This document shows, in pieces, positions 8,387 to 16,621 of a DNA stretch of 64,000 nucleotides. The translations under genes and the position numbers were made by a program. The notes under the pieces were generated by a model. It saw nothing but the letters and a program-made list of their open reading frames with translations, was not told where the DNA came from and made no database searches. Origin of the DNA: a virus; the IMG/VR virus record IMGVR_UViG_3300023192_001558, positions 1-64,000 of that record; one strand, written 5' to 3'. The first letter of the stretch is position 1; each line of letters starts with the position of its first letter.

Positions 8387-9810
8387 TAGATGAAACGGCG
8401 CTTTATAACGATGTCATTGATGTCATTACCACGCAGTATGACGACGTGGACGAGCGCAAGCGCCCCGATAAACACTATCGTTATCGTTTAGAACTTTACG
8501 TTGGTGATACGCCTTACGAGGCGATTAAAGTAGTCGCCGTTGATGTACAGCGTGACTTTCAAAACGAGTTTAGTGAATCTCTTATTGTTGAAGCGGTATT
8601 AGGTGTGGGCACATACGCCCACGCCATCTATCCTAATAAACAAGGACTCACTGCTAAGCTTTATCGACAGTTGGTATTGACGGCAGCTAACGGTAAAATT
8701 GTAACAGATAGCGCTGAGGAGTCGTGGGATTATCAATGCATCATCGTAGGGGATCAGTCCCCGTCAGTCGTGGCATCTACTGAGGCAACATCAGACCAGG
8801 AGACCGGAGATCGTTCAGATGTTATTAACGTAGAGTTACAACTTATCGAGCAGATTGTTGATGAGTTTCGTGTTGTAGAGGTAGGTGGGATCTTTAAAGA
8901 CTGCACGGTAAAGCAGATACTTACGCTATTCTTCGCTAACGTACAGCGTCCTGAAACACCCCCTAGTTCGTTAACGGTAACCTCTGAGGATTATCTTGAA
9001 TGGCGTCTTAAAAACCTTGTAAGTGGCGCACACATCATAGAACCAGACAATACGCGTGTCTATGACCACATCGTTATACCTCACGGTACGCGGTTGGTTG
9101 ACTTGCCTAATTATCTGCAGAAAACTTATGGTGTTTATAAGACGGGGATGGGGTATTTCTTCCAAAAGACTATATGGTTTATCTTTCCCGCCTATCATAC
9201 ACGTCGTTATGACAGTGTTGAACAAACTCTCACTATAGCTAACTTACCTGCTAATCGAATGCCTGGGGTAGAAAAGACATATAAGGTCAACGACCCCATT
9301 AAACATTACGGTAAGGTTTATATGTTGGCTACAGGGGATGTGGTGCAGAAAGACCATAGTGAGCGTCGTCAGATGAATGATGGTAATGCCTATTACCACG
9401 TCAATGCAGACAAGGTTATGGATGTGTTCAGTACTACCAGTGCTAACGTAACCACCATTAATGACGAAGACCATGAAGTCCAAGCTGCAGTAGAGAGTCG
9501 TATCCATACTAACTTCCTTAAGTTAAGTAAAGATGCCATTACGCATAACGCGTTTGTTGAAAACAGCAGGCTATCTAGACAAGTAGGCTCTCATGTTCAA
9601 ATACGTTGGGAGAATGCAGATATTGACCAGGTGTATCCTGGTATGCCTGTGCTGCTACTCTACATCTTAGATGGTAACGTGGCTAAACTTTACGGTACAT
9701 TACAGCGTATCGACCAGGACTCTACCGCTATAGAACCTGGACCTACCGAACACCGTCATTTAAGAAACGCGGTTATTACCGTTTGGGTAGAGCGTGATAA
9801 AACCGATTAA
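8374..9810 (+). CDS. putative baseplate/tail hub-like structural protein
   Basis: This 478-residue, mainly beta-type protein is the last of the four-gene structural cluster. Its layout (an N-terminal beta domain, a long acidic linker around residues 125-150, and a second domain with YVGDTPY- and VGGIFKD-like segments) is reminiscent of phage baseplate hub or wedge proteins, but no diagnostic motif supports a specific name. AGGGA precedes the start, inside the upstream gene. Confidence 0.5.
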   Translation: MAGLVDETALYNDVIDVITTQYDDVDERKRPDKHYRYRLELYVGDTPYEAIKVVAVDVQRDFQNEFSESLIVEAVLGVGTYAHAIYPNKQGLTAKLYRQLVLTAANGKIVTDSAEESWDYQCIIVGDQSPSVVASTEATSDQETGDRSDVINVELQLIEQIVDEFRVVEVGGIFKDCTVKQILTLFFANVQRPETPPSSLTVTSEDYLEWRLKNLVSGAHIIEPDNTRVYDHIVIPHGTRLVDLPNYLQKTYGVYKTGMGYFFQKTIWFIFPAYHTRRYDSVEQTLTIANLPANRMPGVEKTYKVNDPIKHYGKVYMLATGDVVQKDHSERRQMNDGNAYYHVNADKVMDVFSTTSANVTTINDEDHEVQAAVESRIHTNFLKLSKDAITHNAFVENSRLSRQVGSHVQIRWENADIDQVYPGMPVLLLYILDGNVAKLYGTLQRIDQDSTAIEPGPTEHRHLRNAVITVWVERDKTD

Positions 9811-9816
9811 CCTAAA

Positions 9817-9830
9817 CACCTACATTACTA
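9817..9830 (+). promoter_or_regulatory. candidate phage early promoter motif
   Basis: CACCTACATTACTA matches the motif found upstream of several other genes (27665, 43973, 49213 and variants). It ends only 13 bases before the GTG of the next gene, so if it is a promoter the leader is very short. Confidence 0.35.
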
Positions 9831-9843
9831 AAAGGAGACTATC

Positions 9844-9996
9844 GTGAGTGATGGTTTTGATGATTTTGATTTTGATATCGACGAAGCAGCACTAGAGCGT
9901 GCAAATGCAGAACGTATGGCAGAGCAAGATGAAGAAGCGAAAGCTTTAACGGAAGGCGATGTCGATGGCTGTGAAGGCGGTGCATGTAAAATCTAA
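9844..9996 (+). CDS. small acidic protein with Cys-rich C-terminus
   Basis: This 50-residue protein starts at a GTG with a strong AAAGGAG site 6 bases upstream. The N-terminus is very acidic and aromatic (DGFDDFDFDIDE), the centre helical, and the end reads CEGGACKI with two cysteines. It is followed at once by a hairpin and TTATGCC. The acidic composition could suit a DNA mimic or an inhibitor, but that is speculation. Confidence 0.65.
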   Translation: MSDGFDDFDFDIDEAALERANAERMAEQDEEAKALTEGDVDGCEGGACKI

Positions 9997-10005
9997 AGAA
10001 CTATA

Positions 10006-10036
10006 GGGAAGACTTTCGGGTCTTCCCGTTATGCCC
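10006..10036 (+). terminator. terminator with TTATGCC motif
   Basis: GGGAAGAC (10006-10013) pairs with GTCTTCCC (10020-10027) around TTTCGG. TTATGCCC follows at 10029. Confidence 0.75.
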
Positions 10037-10061
10037 TTAAGGAAACTAAAGGTAAAAAATC

Positions 10062-10613
10062 ATGAAAGAAGATATTAAAAAATTATGTCAGTTGCGCGGC
10101 GTAATCGTTGAGGTTATATCTAAGCCGAAACTAACTGAATGTCTAAGTAAAGAACTTGATGAATTAGACATGTCTATACGTGAGCCATTAAGAACTATAG
10201 ATGACTATATCGCCCTAGCGAATGAGTTAGAAAACGCTATAACAAAAACTGTGTTTATTGAATCATTACTTGTAGACCATGACGAGATTGATTATGCAAA
10301 CGGGAAGATGGTTTTTACATCTAATCTTAGCGCAGTATTCAGGCGAATACATTGCGCGGTCGTAGTTAATGGACATTGTCTGGTGTCTGTTCATTCTACG
10401 TCAGGTCTCTGGTTGTTAACGTTAATGCCATACATAACGTCATTAACTCTAGTTCTTGATGAAACTAAATGCTCTGTGATTATAAATAAGCTCGATAATA
10501 CTACTGACAGCAATCAAGGTATCTTTAACCAGCCTACCAGTCCGTATAAAGGCATGAAGGCGTGGTCAGAAAACGCGGATTTTACATTTACTAAAAAACC
10601 AAGCAAGACTTAA
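10062..10613 (+). CDS. hypothetical protein
   Basis: This 183-residue protein has no recognised domain. The N-terminal half is helical and charged. The middle is more hydrophobic (SGLWLLTLMPYITSLTLVL, about residues 111-130) but too short and polar to be a confident membrane span. The start has AAGGAAACTAAAGG upstream. It opens the accessory block. Confidence 0.6.
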   Translation: MKEDIKKLCQLRGVIVEVISKPKLTECLSKELDELDMSIREPLRTIDDYIALANELENAITKTVFIESLLVDHDEIDYANGKMVFTSNLSAVFRRIHCAVVVNGHCLVSVHSTSGLWLLTLMPYITSLTLVLDETKCSVIINKLDNTTDSNQGIFNQPTSPYKGMKAWSENADFTFTKKPSKT

Positions 10614-10627
10614 AGGACAAGTAATAA

Positions 10628-11098
10628 ATGGCTAGAATGAAACCCTTAGATGTCAAAGCGTATCAGAGAAACCAAACTCGGGTAGCTCAGTTGTTAGACA
10701 TCGCTGAAGGGTCACCCGAACCCGTTAAGGCTTTTAATGCGTTAATGGTAAACCATATCAACAGCGACTTACCCACTGCTCGTAGTTTTAGACGCCAAGC
10801 AGTAAAAGGCGAATTCCCTCGCCCCTTTAAAGCCTGGAATGCCATCGAGCGACTTATGATGCACCATGGGTTAGATGTGTTGTTTGATAAAAGCAGTGAA
10901 GCTATCTGGCTACATAGACAGCATCACCCTCTACACGCTAAAAATGGATTTCCTTTTAGGCGTGATCTTAAACTCACCATGGAGATGATCAACTGGATTA
11001 ACACCCATCCTTGTATTATTAAACCAGTAAATCAAACTGCGCTTTTAAAACTAATACAAGCCCCTGACTCTCCAATAATCAGGGCAGGTGACAGCTAG
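10628..11098 (+). CDS. hypothetical basic protein
   Basis: This 156-residue protein is basic and His-rich (for example HRQHHPLHAK) and has a strong AAAGGA site. The segment KAWNAIERLMMHHGLDVLF could be a helical pair. No family assigned. It lies 14 bases after the previous gene, in the same operon. Confidence 0.6.
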   Translation: MARMKPLDVKAYQRNQTRVAQLLDIAEGSPEPVKAFNALMVNHINSDLPTARSFRRQAVKGEFPRPFKAWNAIERLMMHHGLDVLFDKSSEAIWLHRQHHPLHAKNGFPFRRDLKLTMEMINWINTHPCIIKPVNQTALLKLIQAPDSPIIRAGDS

Positions 11099-11195
11099 TA
11101 TATAAATACACACTGCCTTTAAACTATTATGAGACGTGTTCTTTAAACACGCTTACACCTTTTAAACCAAAATAATAAATTCATGGATTATTACA

Positions 11196-11732
11196 ATGAA
11201 CAATTCAATCCCTTTAAATACCGTATTTCATTCTCCTAAACACCGTGTTGCTGACAACGCTAAGCGTCTGATTACCCTAACTAATCTGTCGCATTTTAAA
11301 CAAGTTGTAGGCGCGCTACATCCAGCTAAGGGTCTACCTACCGCCTTGGTTGATCAGTACAGCATTGACATGAATGTGTCGTCAGAGTGCGTTACAGCAT
11401 GTCTGGAGTGGGTGTGTCGTGTAAACCGCTTGGACAATGCTCAACTGCGTATCCTTGCGTTAACTAACATCATGTCAGGTCGTCTGTATGAAGAAGACTT
11501 GCTGACTAATGTTCATTTAGATGAGATCGAGCAATTGCATAACGACCCTCACGCAATAGACCTAACTGCTATTGAAAAAGCAATGAACATCCATCGTACT
11601 ACTATATGGGATCGCCCTACTATATCGTGGTGTGAGATAGAAGCCATGGGGCAGTACGCGCCTACGCTTACAAAAACGTTTTACCGGTTAATTAACGGCA
11701 AGGCATTTATTAAAGAAAGTGTTTGCATATAA
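11196..11732 (+). CDS. hypothetical protein
   Basis: This 178-residue soluble helical protein has no recognised motif. The start has only a weak ribosome site (GGATTATTACA). The preceding 97 bases are AT-rich and contain a small CGTGTT/AACACG hairpin. It begins a three-gene run ending with the exported endonuclease. Confidence 0.6.
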   Translation: MNNSIPLNTVFHSPKHRVADNAKRLITLTNLSHFKQVVGALHPAKGLPTALVDQYSIDMNVSSECVTACLEWVCRVNRLDNAQLRILALTNIMSGRLYEEDLLTNVHLDEIEQLHNDPHAIDLTAIEKAMNIHRTTIWDRPTISWCEIEAMGQYAPTLTKTFYRLINGKAFIKESVCI

Positions 11733-11741
11733 GGATAGGTA

Positions 11742-12359
11742 ATGAGCAACAATGCCAATTTAATAACTGTAAGGCAGGAAGCCAACAAAGCCCGGATGTT
11801 TTTAAAGCAGTTTCTTGATCCGTCTTTGGACAGACGAGCAAGTAATTTCATCCAGGGATTCAACAACGTTTACGAAGCATCGCTCAGACAACTAGAAAAC
11901 TTCCAATTCCGCAACACCTCATCGGTTACACTAACACACGTTTTTAATACTGCTGAGATCAACGCGTTGGGTCTAAGTGAACCTGCCGCGCGTGTAACTA
12001 TGGCTGTAGTTAAACACCTGCCATACACGGCTATGCAAAATGCCATATATCAAGATCTTGTTAATGAAATTGTAATGTTACCAGATAACATTCCTACCGT
12101 TAAAATAGGTCGTGGTATCTTTGCTAGGAAAAGGAAGTCAGTTATTAACTTCAACGTGATGCTGCAGGATAGGGTATTAGATTGGTATTTGCGCCATATA
12201 TTAATACTGGGTAACATCCTCATACTCGAACGACACGTCTGTACAGGTAAGCCATCGACCGCTTTACTAAAGGCTTGTGCGGAACGTGCAAAGAAGTTTG
12301 CTGTGCTATATCAAGAATTATTAAAACGCTCACCCCTTTTAAAGGATATAATAAAATGA
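11742..12359 (+). CDS. hypothetical protein, translationally coupled to endonuclease I
   Basis: This 205-residue helical protein has no recognised domain. AAGGATAGG precedes the ATG. Its stop codon overlaps the next start (ATGA at 12356-12359), so it is co-translated with the exported nuclease. A functional link, such as a cytoplasmic partner or protector, is possible but nothing in the sequence shows it. Confidence 0.6.
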   Translation: MSNNANLITVRQEANKARMFLKQFLDPSLDRRASNFIQGFNNVYEASLRQLENFQFRNTSSVTLTHVFNTAEINALGLSEPAARVTMAVVKHLPYTAMQNAIYQDLVNEIVMLPDNIPTVKIGRGIFARKRKSVINFNVMLQDRVLDWYLRHILILGNILILERHVCTGKPSTALLKACAERAKKFAVLYQELLKRSPLLKDIIK

Positions 12360-13129
12360 AACAAAAATCAGTAGGACTATTCACCATACTACTAGCTACC
12401 ATTGCTATTGGTATTATCATGTCTGCAAGTACCGGTTATGCAGCGGACATTCCTAAGTCATTCCCTACCAGTGTAAAATGGATGGTAGAGGACATCCACA
12501 AACCCCCATTGAACCAGACGTTTTATTGTGGGTGTGCTTTTAAAGATAATAAAAGTGTGGATTATTCAGACTGTGACTATCAGCCTGTTAATATAAACGG
12601 CACGCGCGCTAACCGCATTGAAGCTGAACATGCCATGCCTGCGGTTATGTTAGGTGGTGGGTTAATGTGTTGGGGTGATACACGTAAAGATATTCCTGCG
12701 TGTTATGAGTCGGATGGGGATTTGTTATCATCTAGAGCGTGTTGCGAGAAAACTAACATGATCTACGAGCGGGCGCAAAACGACTTAGTGAATCTAGTAC
12801 CCGCCATTGGCGAGCTTAATAACCTACGTTCAGACAAGTTGTTTTCAAATATACATGGTGAGGGGCGTGACTTTGGTAGTTGTGATGTTGAAGTCAACCA
12901 AGAATATGTAGAGGTGCGTGACGTTATGCGTGGGGATGTAGCCCGCATCTTTCTGTATATGTTAGATGCCTACTCATTACCACTTGATATTGTCATAAGC
13001 GATAAAGAACTCATGCATCTCTATTATTGGGATTTAAAAGACCCCGTGAGTGATGATGAGCGTTTACGTAATCAGCGTATCTGTGAAAAACAAGGTAGTG
13101 GTAACCACTACGTAGGTGAATGTGAATAA
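12356..13129 (+). CDS. endA: exported endonuclease I (EndA/Vvn-type nuclease)
   Basis: This 257-residue protein matches the endonuclease I family of periplasmic or secreted nucleases that cut DNA non-specifically. Residues 1-30 form a signal peptide (basic start, long hydrophobic core, GYAA cleavage region). The nuclease motifs are RIEAEHAMPA (87-96), with H92 in the place of the catalytic His and E89 nearby, and NLVPAIGELNNLRSD (146-160), which corresponds to the metal-binding Asn and conserved RS segment. Many cysteines (for example CGC at 58-60 and CC at 129-130) suit the disulfide-rich family. I chose the ATG at 12356, since the frame extends upstream but this start gives the signal peptide and follows AAAGGATA. 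It is coupled to the upstream gene and followed by a UUCG-loop terminator. It could degrade host DNA after lysis or damage incoming competitor DNA. Confidence 0.88.
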   Translation: MKQKSVGLFTILLATIAIGIIMSASTGYAADIPKSFPTSVKWMVEDIHKPPLNQTFYCGCAFKDNKSVDYSDCDYQPVNINGTRANRIEAEHAMPAVMLGGGLMCWGDTRKDIPACYESDGDLLSSRACCEKTNMIYERAQNDLVNLVPAIGELNNLRSDKLFSNIHGEGRDFGSCDVEVNQEYVEVRDVMRGDVARIFLYMLDAYSLPLDIVISDKELMHLYYWDLKDPVSDDERLRNQRICEKQGSGNHYVGECE

Positions 13130-13133
13130 TTAG

Positions 13134-13160
13134 GGAGGGCTTCGGCCCTCCGCTTATGCC
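13134..13160 (+). terminator. UUCG-tetraloop terminator with TTATGCC motif
   Basis: GGAGGGC and GCCCTCC close a TTCG loop (13134-13151). TTATGCC follows at 13154. Confidence 0.8.
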
Positions 13161-13184
13161 TGAATTTAAATAGAGAAATGGTTT

Positions 13185-13697
13185 ATGAATAAACTAACAC
13201 CGTTTATAGATTTTGATACGGGTGACTGTAAGAAGCCACACTATCTTAAACCTGAGACCAAGGGTCAGGGTATAGTACCACGAAAAACTAGCCAAGTTGA
13301 AGTACGACGTGTACCGCCAGATTGGAAACATCCAAAAGATAATGAAGGAAACTATATTCCTTTATTCGATGGTTTGTTAGTAGAAAAGCACAATTATAAA
13401 ATTATGCTATATAAGAGTCGAGCAAAAGAAGGGTTTGCTACTATCGACGGGCTGATATATTGGATGGGCGCTCCCTTTACACCCTGTGAAGACGGTTTAA
13501 TTGATCCAACGCATGCAACCCAAGGTTACACTGCCTTTGAAGCTACATCGTATTGTCTTTACGAAACTGTTACGGGAGGGACGCCTAAATCGCCAGTGTT
13601 TGATAGCTTAAAAGATATGGCTGCTTGGATTAAACAAGACAACGACGGCCGAACCCTTAATCACATTTTAGCTAATTTAGTTAGCTTGTTACGGTAG
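13185..13697 (+). CDS. hypothetical protein
   Basis: This 170-residue protein has no assigned family. The N-terminal third is basic and Pro-rich. The second half has Gly/Pro-rich loops and a C-terminal helix. A weak AGAG site precedes the start. It is the first gene of a three-gene run (gap of 8 bases, then an overlap). Confidence 0.55.
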   Translation: MNKLTPFIDFDTGDCKKPHYLKPETKGQGIVPRKTSQVEVRRVPPDWKHPKDNEGNYIPLFDGLLVEKHNYKIMLYKSRAKEGFATIDGLIYWMGAPFTPCEDGLIDPTHATQGYTAFEATSYCLYETVTGGTPKSPVFDSLKDMAAWIKQDNDGRTLNHILANLVSLLR

Positions 13698-13705
13698 GAA
13701 ACCTC

Positions 13706-13915
13706 ATGTCTGATTCAACATTTAACATAGAAGACAAGGCCAAAGATGTGGCAGCGCGGTTGCGTAGTCTAGCAGATGCCATAGAGACAGGCGAATACGA
13801 CTACCAGACCAAATTGTCAATCAAAGGCTTTAGTTTCAAATATGAACTTGAAGCAACACGAAAAGTAGAAATACCTTTACCCTTTAATAGTGACGAGGAA
13901 TGTTCTAATGTTTAA
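13706..13915 (+). CDS. small hypothetical protein
   Basis: This 69-residue protein begins with a short acidic segment and an amphipathic helix (AKDVAARLRSLADAIE), followed by a beta-like half. TAGGAAAC precedes the ATG. It overlaps the next gene by 8 bases. Confidence 0.55.
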   Translation: MSDSTFNIEDKAKDVAARLRSLADAIETGEYDYQTKLSIKGFSFKYELEATRKVEIPLPFNSDEECSNV

Positions 13916-14201
13916 ACTTCTTTTATTAGTGGCATTATTGTGGGTGGCGTACGAGTACTATAAAAAATGCACGCCAGTCATCGCCGACATGCGCATCCTA
14001 AAAGATACCAGCATGACGTACCAGGAATGGAACACCAACGTCTTTAATCCCGCACTTGTCAAAGCTTATCAAACTAAACGCCATGTTAAAGTTATTCGCT
14101 ATGAGGATGACACTAATCGTGGTAGAGTTAACGATAAGTTTGAGATAGACAAGCATTTATTAGAATGGATGCGACCTCTACCTAAAGTAGACTTTGAATA
14201 A
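13908..14201 (+). CDS. small membrane-anchored protein
   Basis: This 97-residue protein starts with a single hydrophobic segment (FKLLLLVALLWVAYEYY, residues 2-18) and continues as a soluble domain. It is a signal anchor or uncleaved signal. I used the ATG at 13908 rather than the in-frame GTG at 13890 because GAGG lies about 9 bases upstream and the membrane segment then sits at the N-terminus. Function unknown. Confidence 0.6.
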   Translation: MFKLLLLVALLWVAYEYYKKCTPVIADMRILKDTSMTYQEWNTNVFNPALVKAYQTKRHVKVIRYEDDTNRGRVNDKFEIDKHLLEWMRPLPKVDFE

Positions 14202-14205
14202 ACTA

Positions 14206-14231
14206 AGAAGGGTTAACGCCCTTCTTTTTTT
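14206..14231 (+). terminator. classical intrinsic terminator
   Basis: AGAAGGG (14206-14212) pairs with CCCTTCT (14219-14225) and runs into seven T. GCCGTC follows, so this one combines a T-run with a degenerate form of the TTATGCCGT motif. Confidence 0.85.
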
Positions 14232-14289
14232 GCCGTCAATGTTGTATTTAACAGCCCTTAGGGATCTTATAATACTAAGGAGAGTGACT

Positions 14290-14769
14290 ATGGGCGCTGA
14301 AGCTATAACGATGTTTAGGGGCGAATATTCGTTCTTAAGTAACTTTTACATATTAGAAACCCCGCTTCCTGAAAACGCTATATTTAAAACACGCTCACAT
14401 CCCCTGTTTTACTTTGCGTCCTCTGAACACGCTTACGTAGCCTGTAAGACTGATAATGAAGAGATTCGCAGATATATTGCAAGTCTATATAAACCCGGTG
14501 AAGTTAAACGCTATGGTCGATCTATCGACATCGTAGACAATTGGGATGATATCAGACAAGCATGTATGTGGGATGTGTTATATGCAAAATTCACCTTTAA
14601 TCCCCATTTAAAAGAAAAGCTACTTGCTACTGGTGAGCGAGAACTAGTCGAAGGGAATTGGCATGGTGATAAATACTGGGGCGTGTGTATGCGTACCGGG
14701 GAAGGCAGCAACCATTTAGGACGTATGCTCATGGAGCTGCGTGATTACTTTAGAGATATAGAGGAATAA
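14290..14769 (+). CDS. NADAR-family N-glycosidase / ADP-ribosyl hydrolase (YbiA-like)
   Basis: This 159-residue protein matches the NADAR (YbiA/RibX) family, which cleaves N-glycosidic bonds in ADP-ribose or riboflavin-pathway compounds; some members remove ADP-ribose from guanine in DNA. Motifs in order are FRGEYSFLSNFY (9-20), SSEHAYVACK (44-53, with E46 as expected catalytic residue), MWDVLYAKF, LLATGERELVE, and HGDKYWGV...GSNHLGRMLM near the end. The start at 14290 was chosen for its AAGGAGAG site; the frame extends into the upstream terminator. Thymidylate synthase begins 2 bases after it. In a phage this protein could undo a DarT-type or other ADP-ribosylating defence, or act in NAD metabolism; the sequence does not decide. 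Confidence 0.85.
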   Translation: MGAEAITMFRGEYSFLSNFYILETPLPENAIFKTRSHPLFYFASSEHAYVACKTDNEEIRRYIASLYKPGEVKRYGRSIDIVDNWDDIRQACMWDVLYAKFTFNPHLKEKLLATGERELVEGNWHGDKYWGVCMRTGEGSNHLGRMLMELRDYFRDIEE

Positions 14770-14771
14770 CC

Positions 14772-15650
14772 ATGATCTTACCAAAGAACTTACCGTCAGC
14801 TGAAGTACAGTATCTTGACCTTTTACGTACAACCATGGAGCACGGTCACGACATTCGCAATGATCGTACTGGGATGGTCTGCCGCACAGTTACAGGTGCG
14901 GTGATGTATTACAATGTAGGAGGAGGTGAATTTCCTCTTACTACTACACGTAAAAGCTATTGGCGTAAGGCGATTAGAGAACTCTGCGGCTACTTCCGTG
15001 GGTTTAACAGCGCAGCGCAGTTTAGAGACCTAGGTACTGATAGCTGGGATATCAACGCTAATGAAACACGTGCGTGGTTAGATAACCCTCATCGTAAAGG
15101 TACGGATGACATTGGTTTGGTTTACGGAGGCGTAGCTAAACGCTGGCCAACGCATGACGGCCACACCATGGATCTATTTAAAAAGGTCTACACTAACCTT
15201 AAAGCAGGAGTAGATGATCGCGGCGAGATCGTTACGTTTTGGAATCCAGGTCTTTTTGAATTAGGTGCGCTAAGACCATGCATGTATAGCCACACCTTTA
15301 CACTGTTAGGCGACACACTTCACATGACGTCGACTCAGCGTAGCTCTGATGCGTTTTTGGGTGTGAATTGGAATATGATGCAGTGTTATGTCTTCTTAGC
15401 GGTGATGGCTAAGATAACAGGTCATAAGCCGGGTTGGGTTAAACATGACCATAATAACTTCCACATCTACGAAAACCATTTTGAACAGGTGACGGAACAG
15501 TTGAGTCGTGATCCCTATGAGATGCCTACAATAAAGTTAAGTGACCGTATCACGGATTGGGACTATGTGGTTAACCATATGACCGATGAAGACTTTGAGG
15601 TAATAGGCTATCAGTCACACCCACCTATTTCAGGTAAAATGTCAGCATAA
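14772..15650 (+). CDS. thyA: thymidylate synthase
   Basis: This 292-residue ThyA-type enzyme methylates dUMP to dTMP using methylene-tetrahydrofolate. It shows the catalytic Cys at 170 in ALRPCMYSH (usual PPCH region), the phosphate-binding segment QRSSDAFLG (189-197), the Asn of VNWNMMQCY (201) and the FHIYENH motif near residue 232. R31-T33 in NDRTG fit the N-terminal phosphate-binding Arg. LRPCMY instead of the usual PPCH, and W200 in place of Phe, are minor departures typical of phage enzymes. It follows the NADAR gene by 2 bases and works with the dCTP deaminase just downstream and with DHFR, dUTPase and thymidylate kinase at 41-44 kb. Confidence 0.93.
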   Translation: MILPKNLPSAEVQYLDLLRTTMEHGHDIRNDRTGMVCRTVTGAVMYYNVGGGEFPLTTTRKSYWRKAIRELCGYFRGFNSAAQFRDLGTDSWDINANETRAWLDNPHRKGTDDIGLVYGGVAKRWPTHDGHTMDLFKKVYTNLKAGVDDRGEIVTFWNPGLFELGALRPCMYSHTFTLLGDTLHMTSTQRSSDAFLGVNWNMMQCYVFLAVMAKITGHKPGWVKHDHNNFHIYENHFEQVTEQLSRDPYEMPTIKLSDRITDWDYVVNHMTDEDFEVIGYQSHPPISGKMSA

Positions 15651-15659
15651 GGAACTTAC

Positions 15660-15866
15660 ATGATTGAAGAGATCATACAGACCCATGGCGATAAAAATGT
15701 AATTGCAAAAAGTGCAGATGGCAATCAGATAACTAAACTTGGCGTTGCTAAAGATGCCTTGAGTTTATTTGAGGATGCGCTATTTACCAGTTACTTCATT
15801 GAAAACAATCATGTGGTCATTATAGCCACAGATGATTTCTTTAATTTACAACCAGGATTAAGTTAG
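15660..15866 (+). CDS. small hypothetical protein between thyA and dcd
   Basis: This 68-residue protein has a good TAAGGAAC ribosome site and sits within the nucleotide operon (gaps of 9 and 5 bases). It is mixed alpha/beta with no motif. Probably a real gene because the spacing and signals are clean. Confidence 0.6.
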   Translation: MIEEIIQTHGDKNVIAKSADGNQITKLGVAKDALSLFEDALFTSYFIENNHVVIIATDDFFNLQPGLS

Positions 15867-15871
15867 TTGTT

Positions 15872-16489
15872 ATGTTGATACCAGATTACGCTATAGAGGC
15901 ACTTTGCACGGGTGATTGTTCTATCGAAATTGATGGAACGATTGTCAATAATAAAAAGCGTCCTATGATTGAGCCATTCATCAATACGTCGGTGAAAGTT
16001 AACGACAACGATCAACGTATTCCTAGTTATGGCCTTAGTAGCTTTGGGTATGATGTCCGTCTTGCCCCTGAGTTTAAACTCTTTAGTAAACCTAACGATG
16101 GTCGCATTATCGATATCATGAACTTTGATGAGCGTGAGTTTGTTGAAGAAGTGAAGGCCGACAGTGTTATCCTGCCTCCAGGTGGGTTGTTGCTATCTCG
16201 TACAGTAGAATACTTCTCTATTCCAAATAACGTCATGGGTACATGTTCTAATAAGAGCACATGGGCACGTATTGGTATGTTTAGTCTGGTAACACCGCTG
16301 GAGCCAGGTTGGGAAGGTAACTTAGTGGTGGAGATCACCAACTGTACTAATCTACCCATGCGTATATACGCAGGTGTGGGTATTGCGCAGATAGAGTTTA
16401 AAGCATCTAAGGTCCGCCCAAACGTCACTTACGGTGATAGAGGGGGTAAGTACCAGGGTCAGACAGGTATTACCGGCAGTAAGCTATAA
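15872..16489 (+). CDS. dcd: dCTP deaminase
   Basis: This 205-residue enzyme of the dCTP deaminase/dUTPase trimer fold converts dCTP to dUTP. Motifs are SSFGYDVRL (56-64), MGTCSNKSTWARIG (122-135, usual form GRSSLAR.G), PGWEGNLVVEITN (145-157) with E154 as catalytic Glu, and a C-terminal YQGQTG (194-199) that closes over the nucleotide. The family is usually 175-195 residues, and the extra length lies near residues 20-50. It could be bifunctional, but a separate dUTPase is encoded at 42.3 kb. The ribosome site is weak. It ends the operon before a TTATGCCGT terminator. Confidence 0.92.
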   Translation: MLIPDYAIEALCTGDCSIEIDGTIVNNKKRPMIEPFINTSVKVNDNDQRIPSYGLSSFGYDVRLAPEFKLFSKPNDGRIIDIMNFDEREFVEEVKADSVILPPGGLLLSRTVEYFSIPNNVMGTCSNKSTWARIGMFSLVTPLEPGWEGNLVVEITNCTNLPMRIYAGVGIAQIEFKASKVRPNVTYGDRGGKYQGQTGITGSKL

Positions 16490-16506
16490 TGACTAAATAG
16501 TTAACT

Positions 16507-16536
16507 AAAGTAGGGCTAGTCCCTACTTTATGCCGT
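16507..16536 (+). terminator. terminator with TTATGCCGT motif
   Basis: AAAGTAGGG (16507-16515) pairs with CCCTACTTT (16521-16529) around CTAGT. TTATGCCGT overlaps the stem end at 16528-16536. Confidence 0.8.
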
Positions 16537-16549
16537 ATCCGTAACATTT

Positions 16550-16567
16550 ATACCTCTATATTACCTT
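16550..16567 (+). promoter_or_regulatory. candidate early promoter, TATATTAC variant
   Basis: TATACCTCTATATTACCT lies 55 bases before the next start. It contains TATATTAC, the core published for phiKZ early promoters, and aligns with the ACCTACATTACTA motif found elsewhere in the window. Confidence 0.45.
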
Positions 16568-16621
16568 AGTGAATAAATACAATAATGTATTATTCTTTAA
16601 ACTAAATAAGGTATTAAGCCC

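Noticed and set aside
15872-16489. Possible bifunctional dCTP deaminase/dUTPase
   Set aside because: A separate dimeric dUTPase is encoded at 42271-42993, and the motifs here fit a plain deaminase equally well, so I did not claim dual activity.
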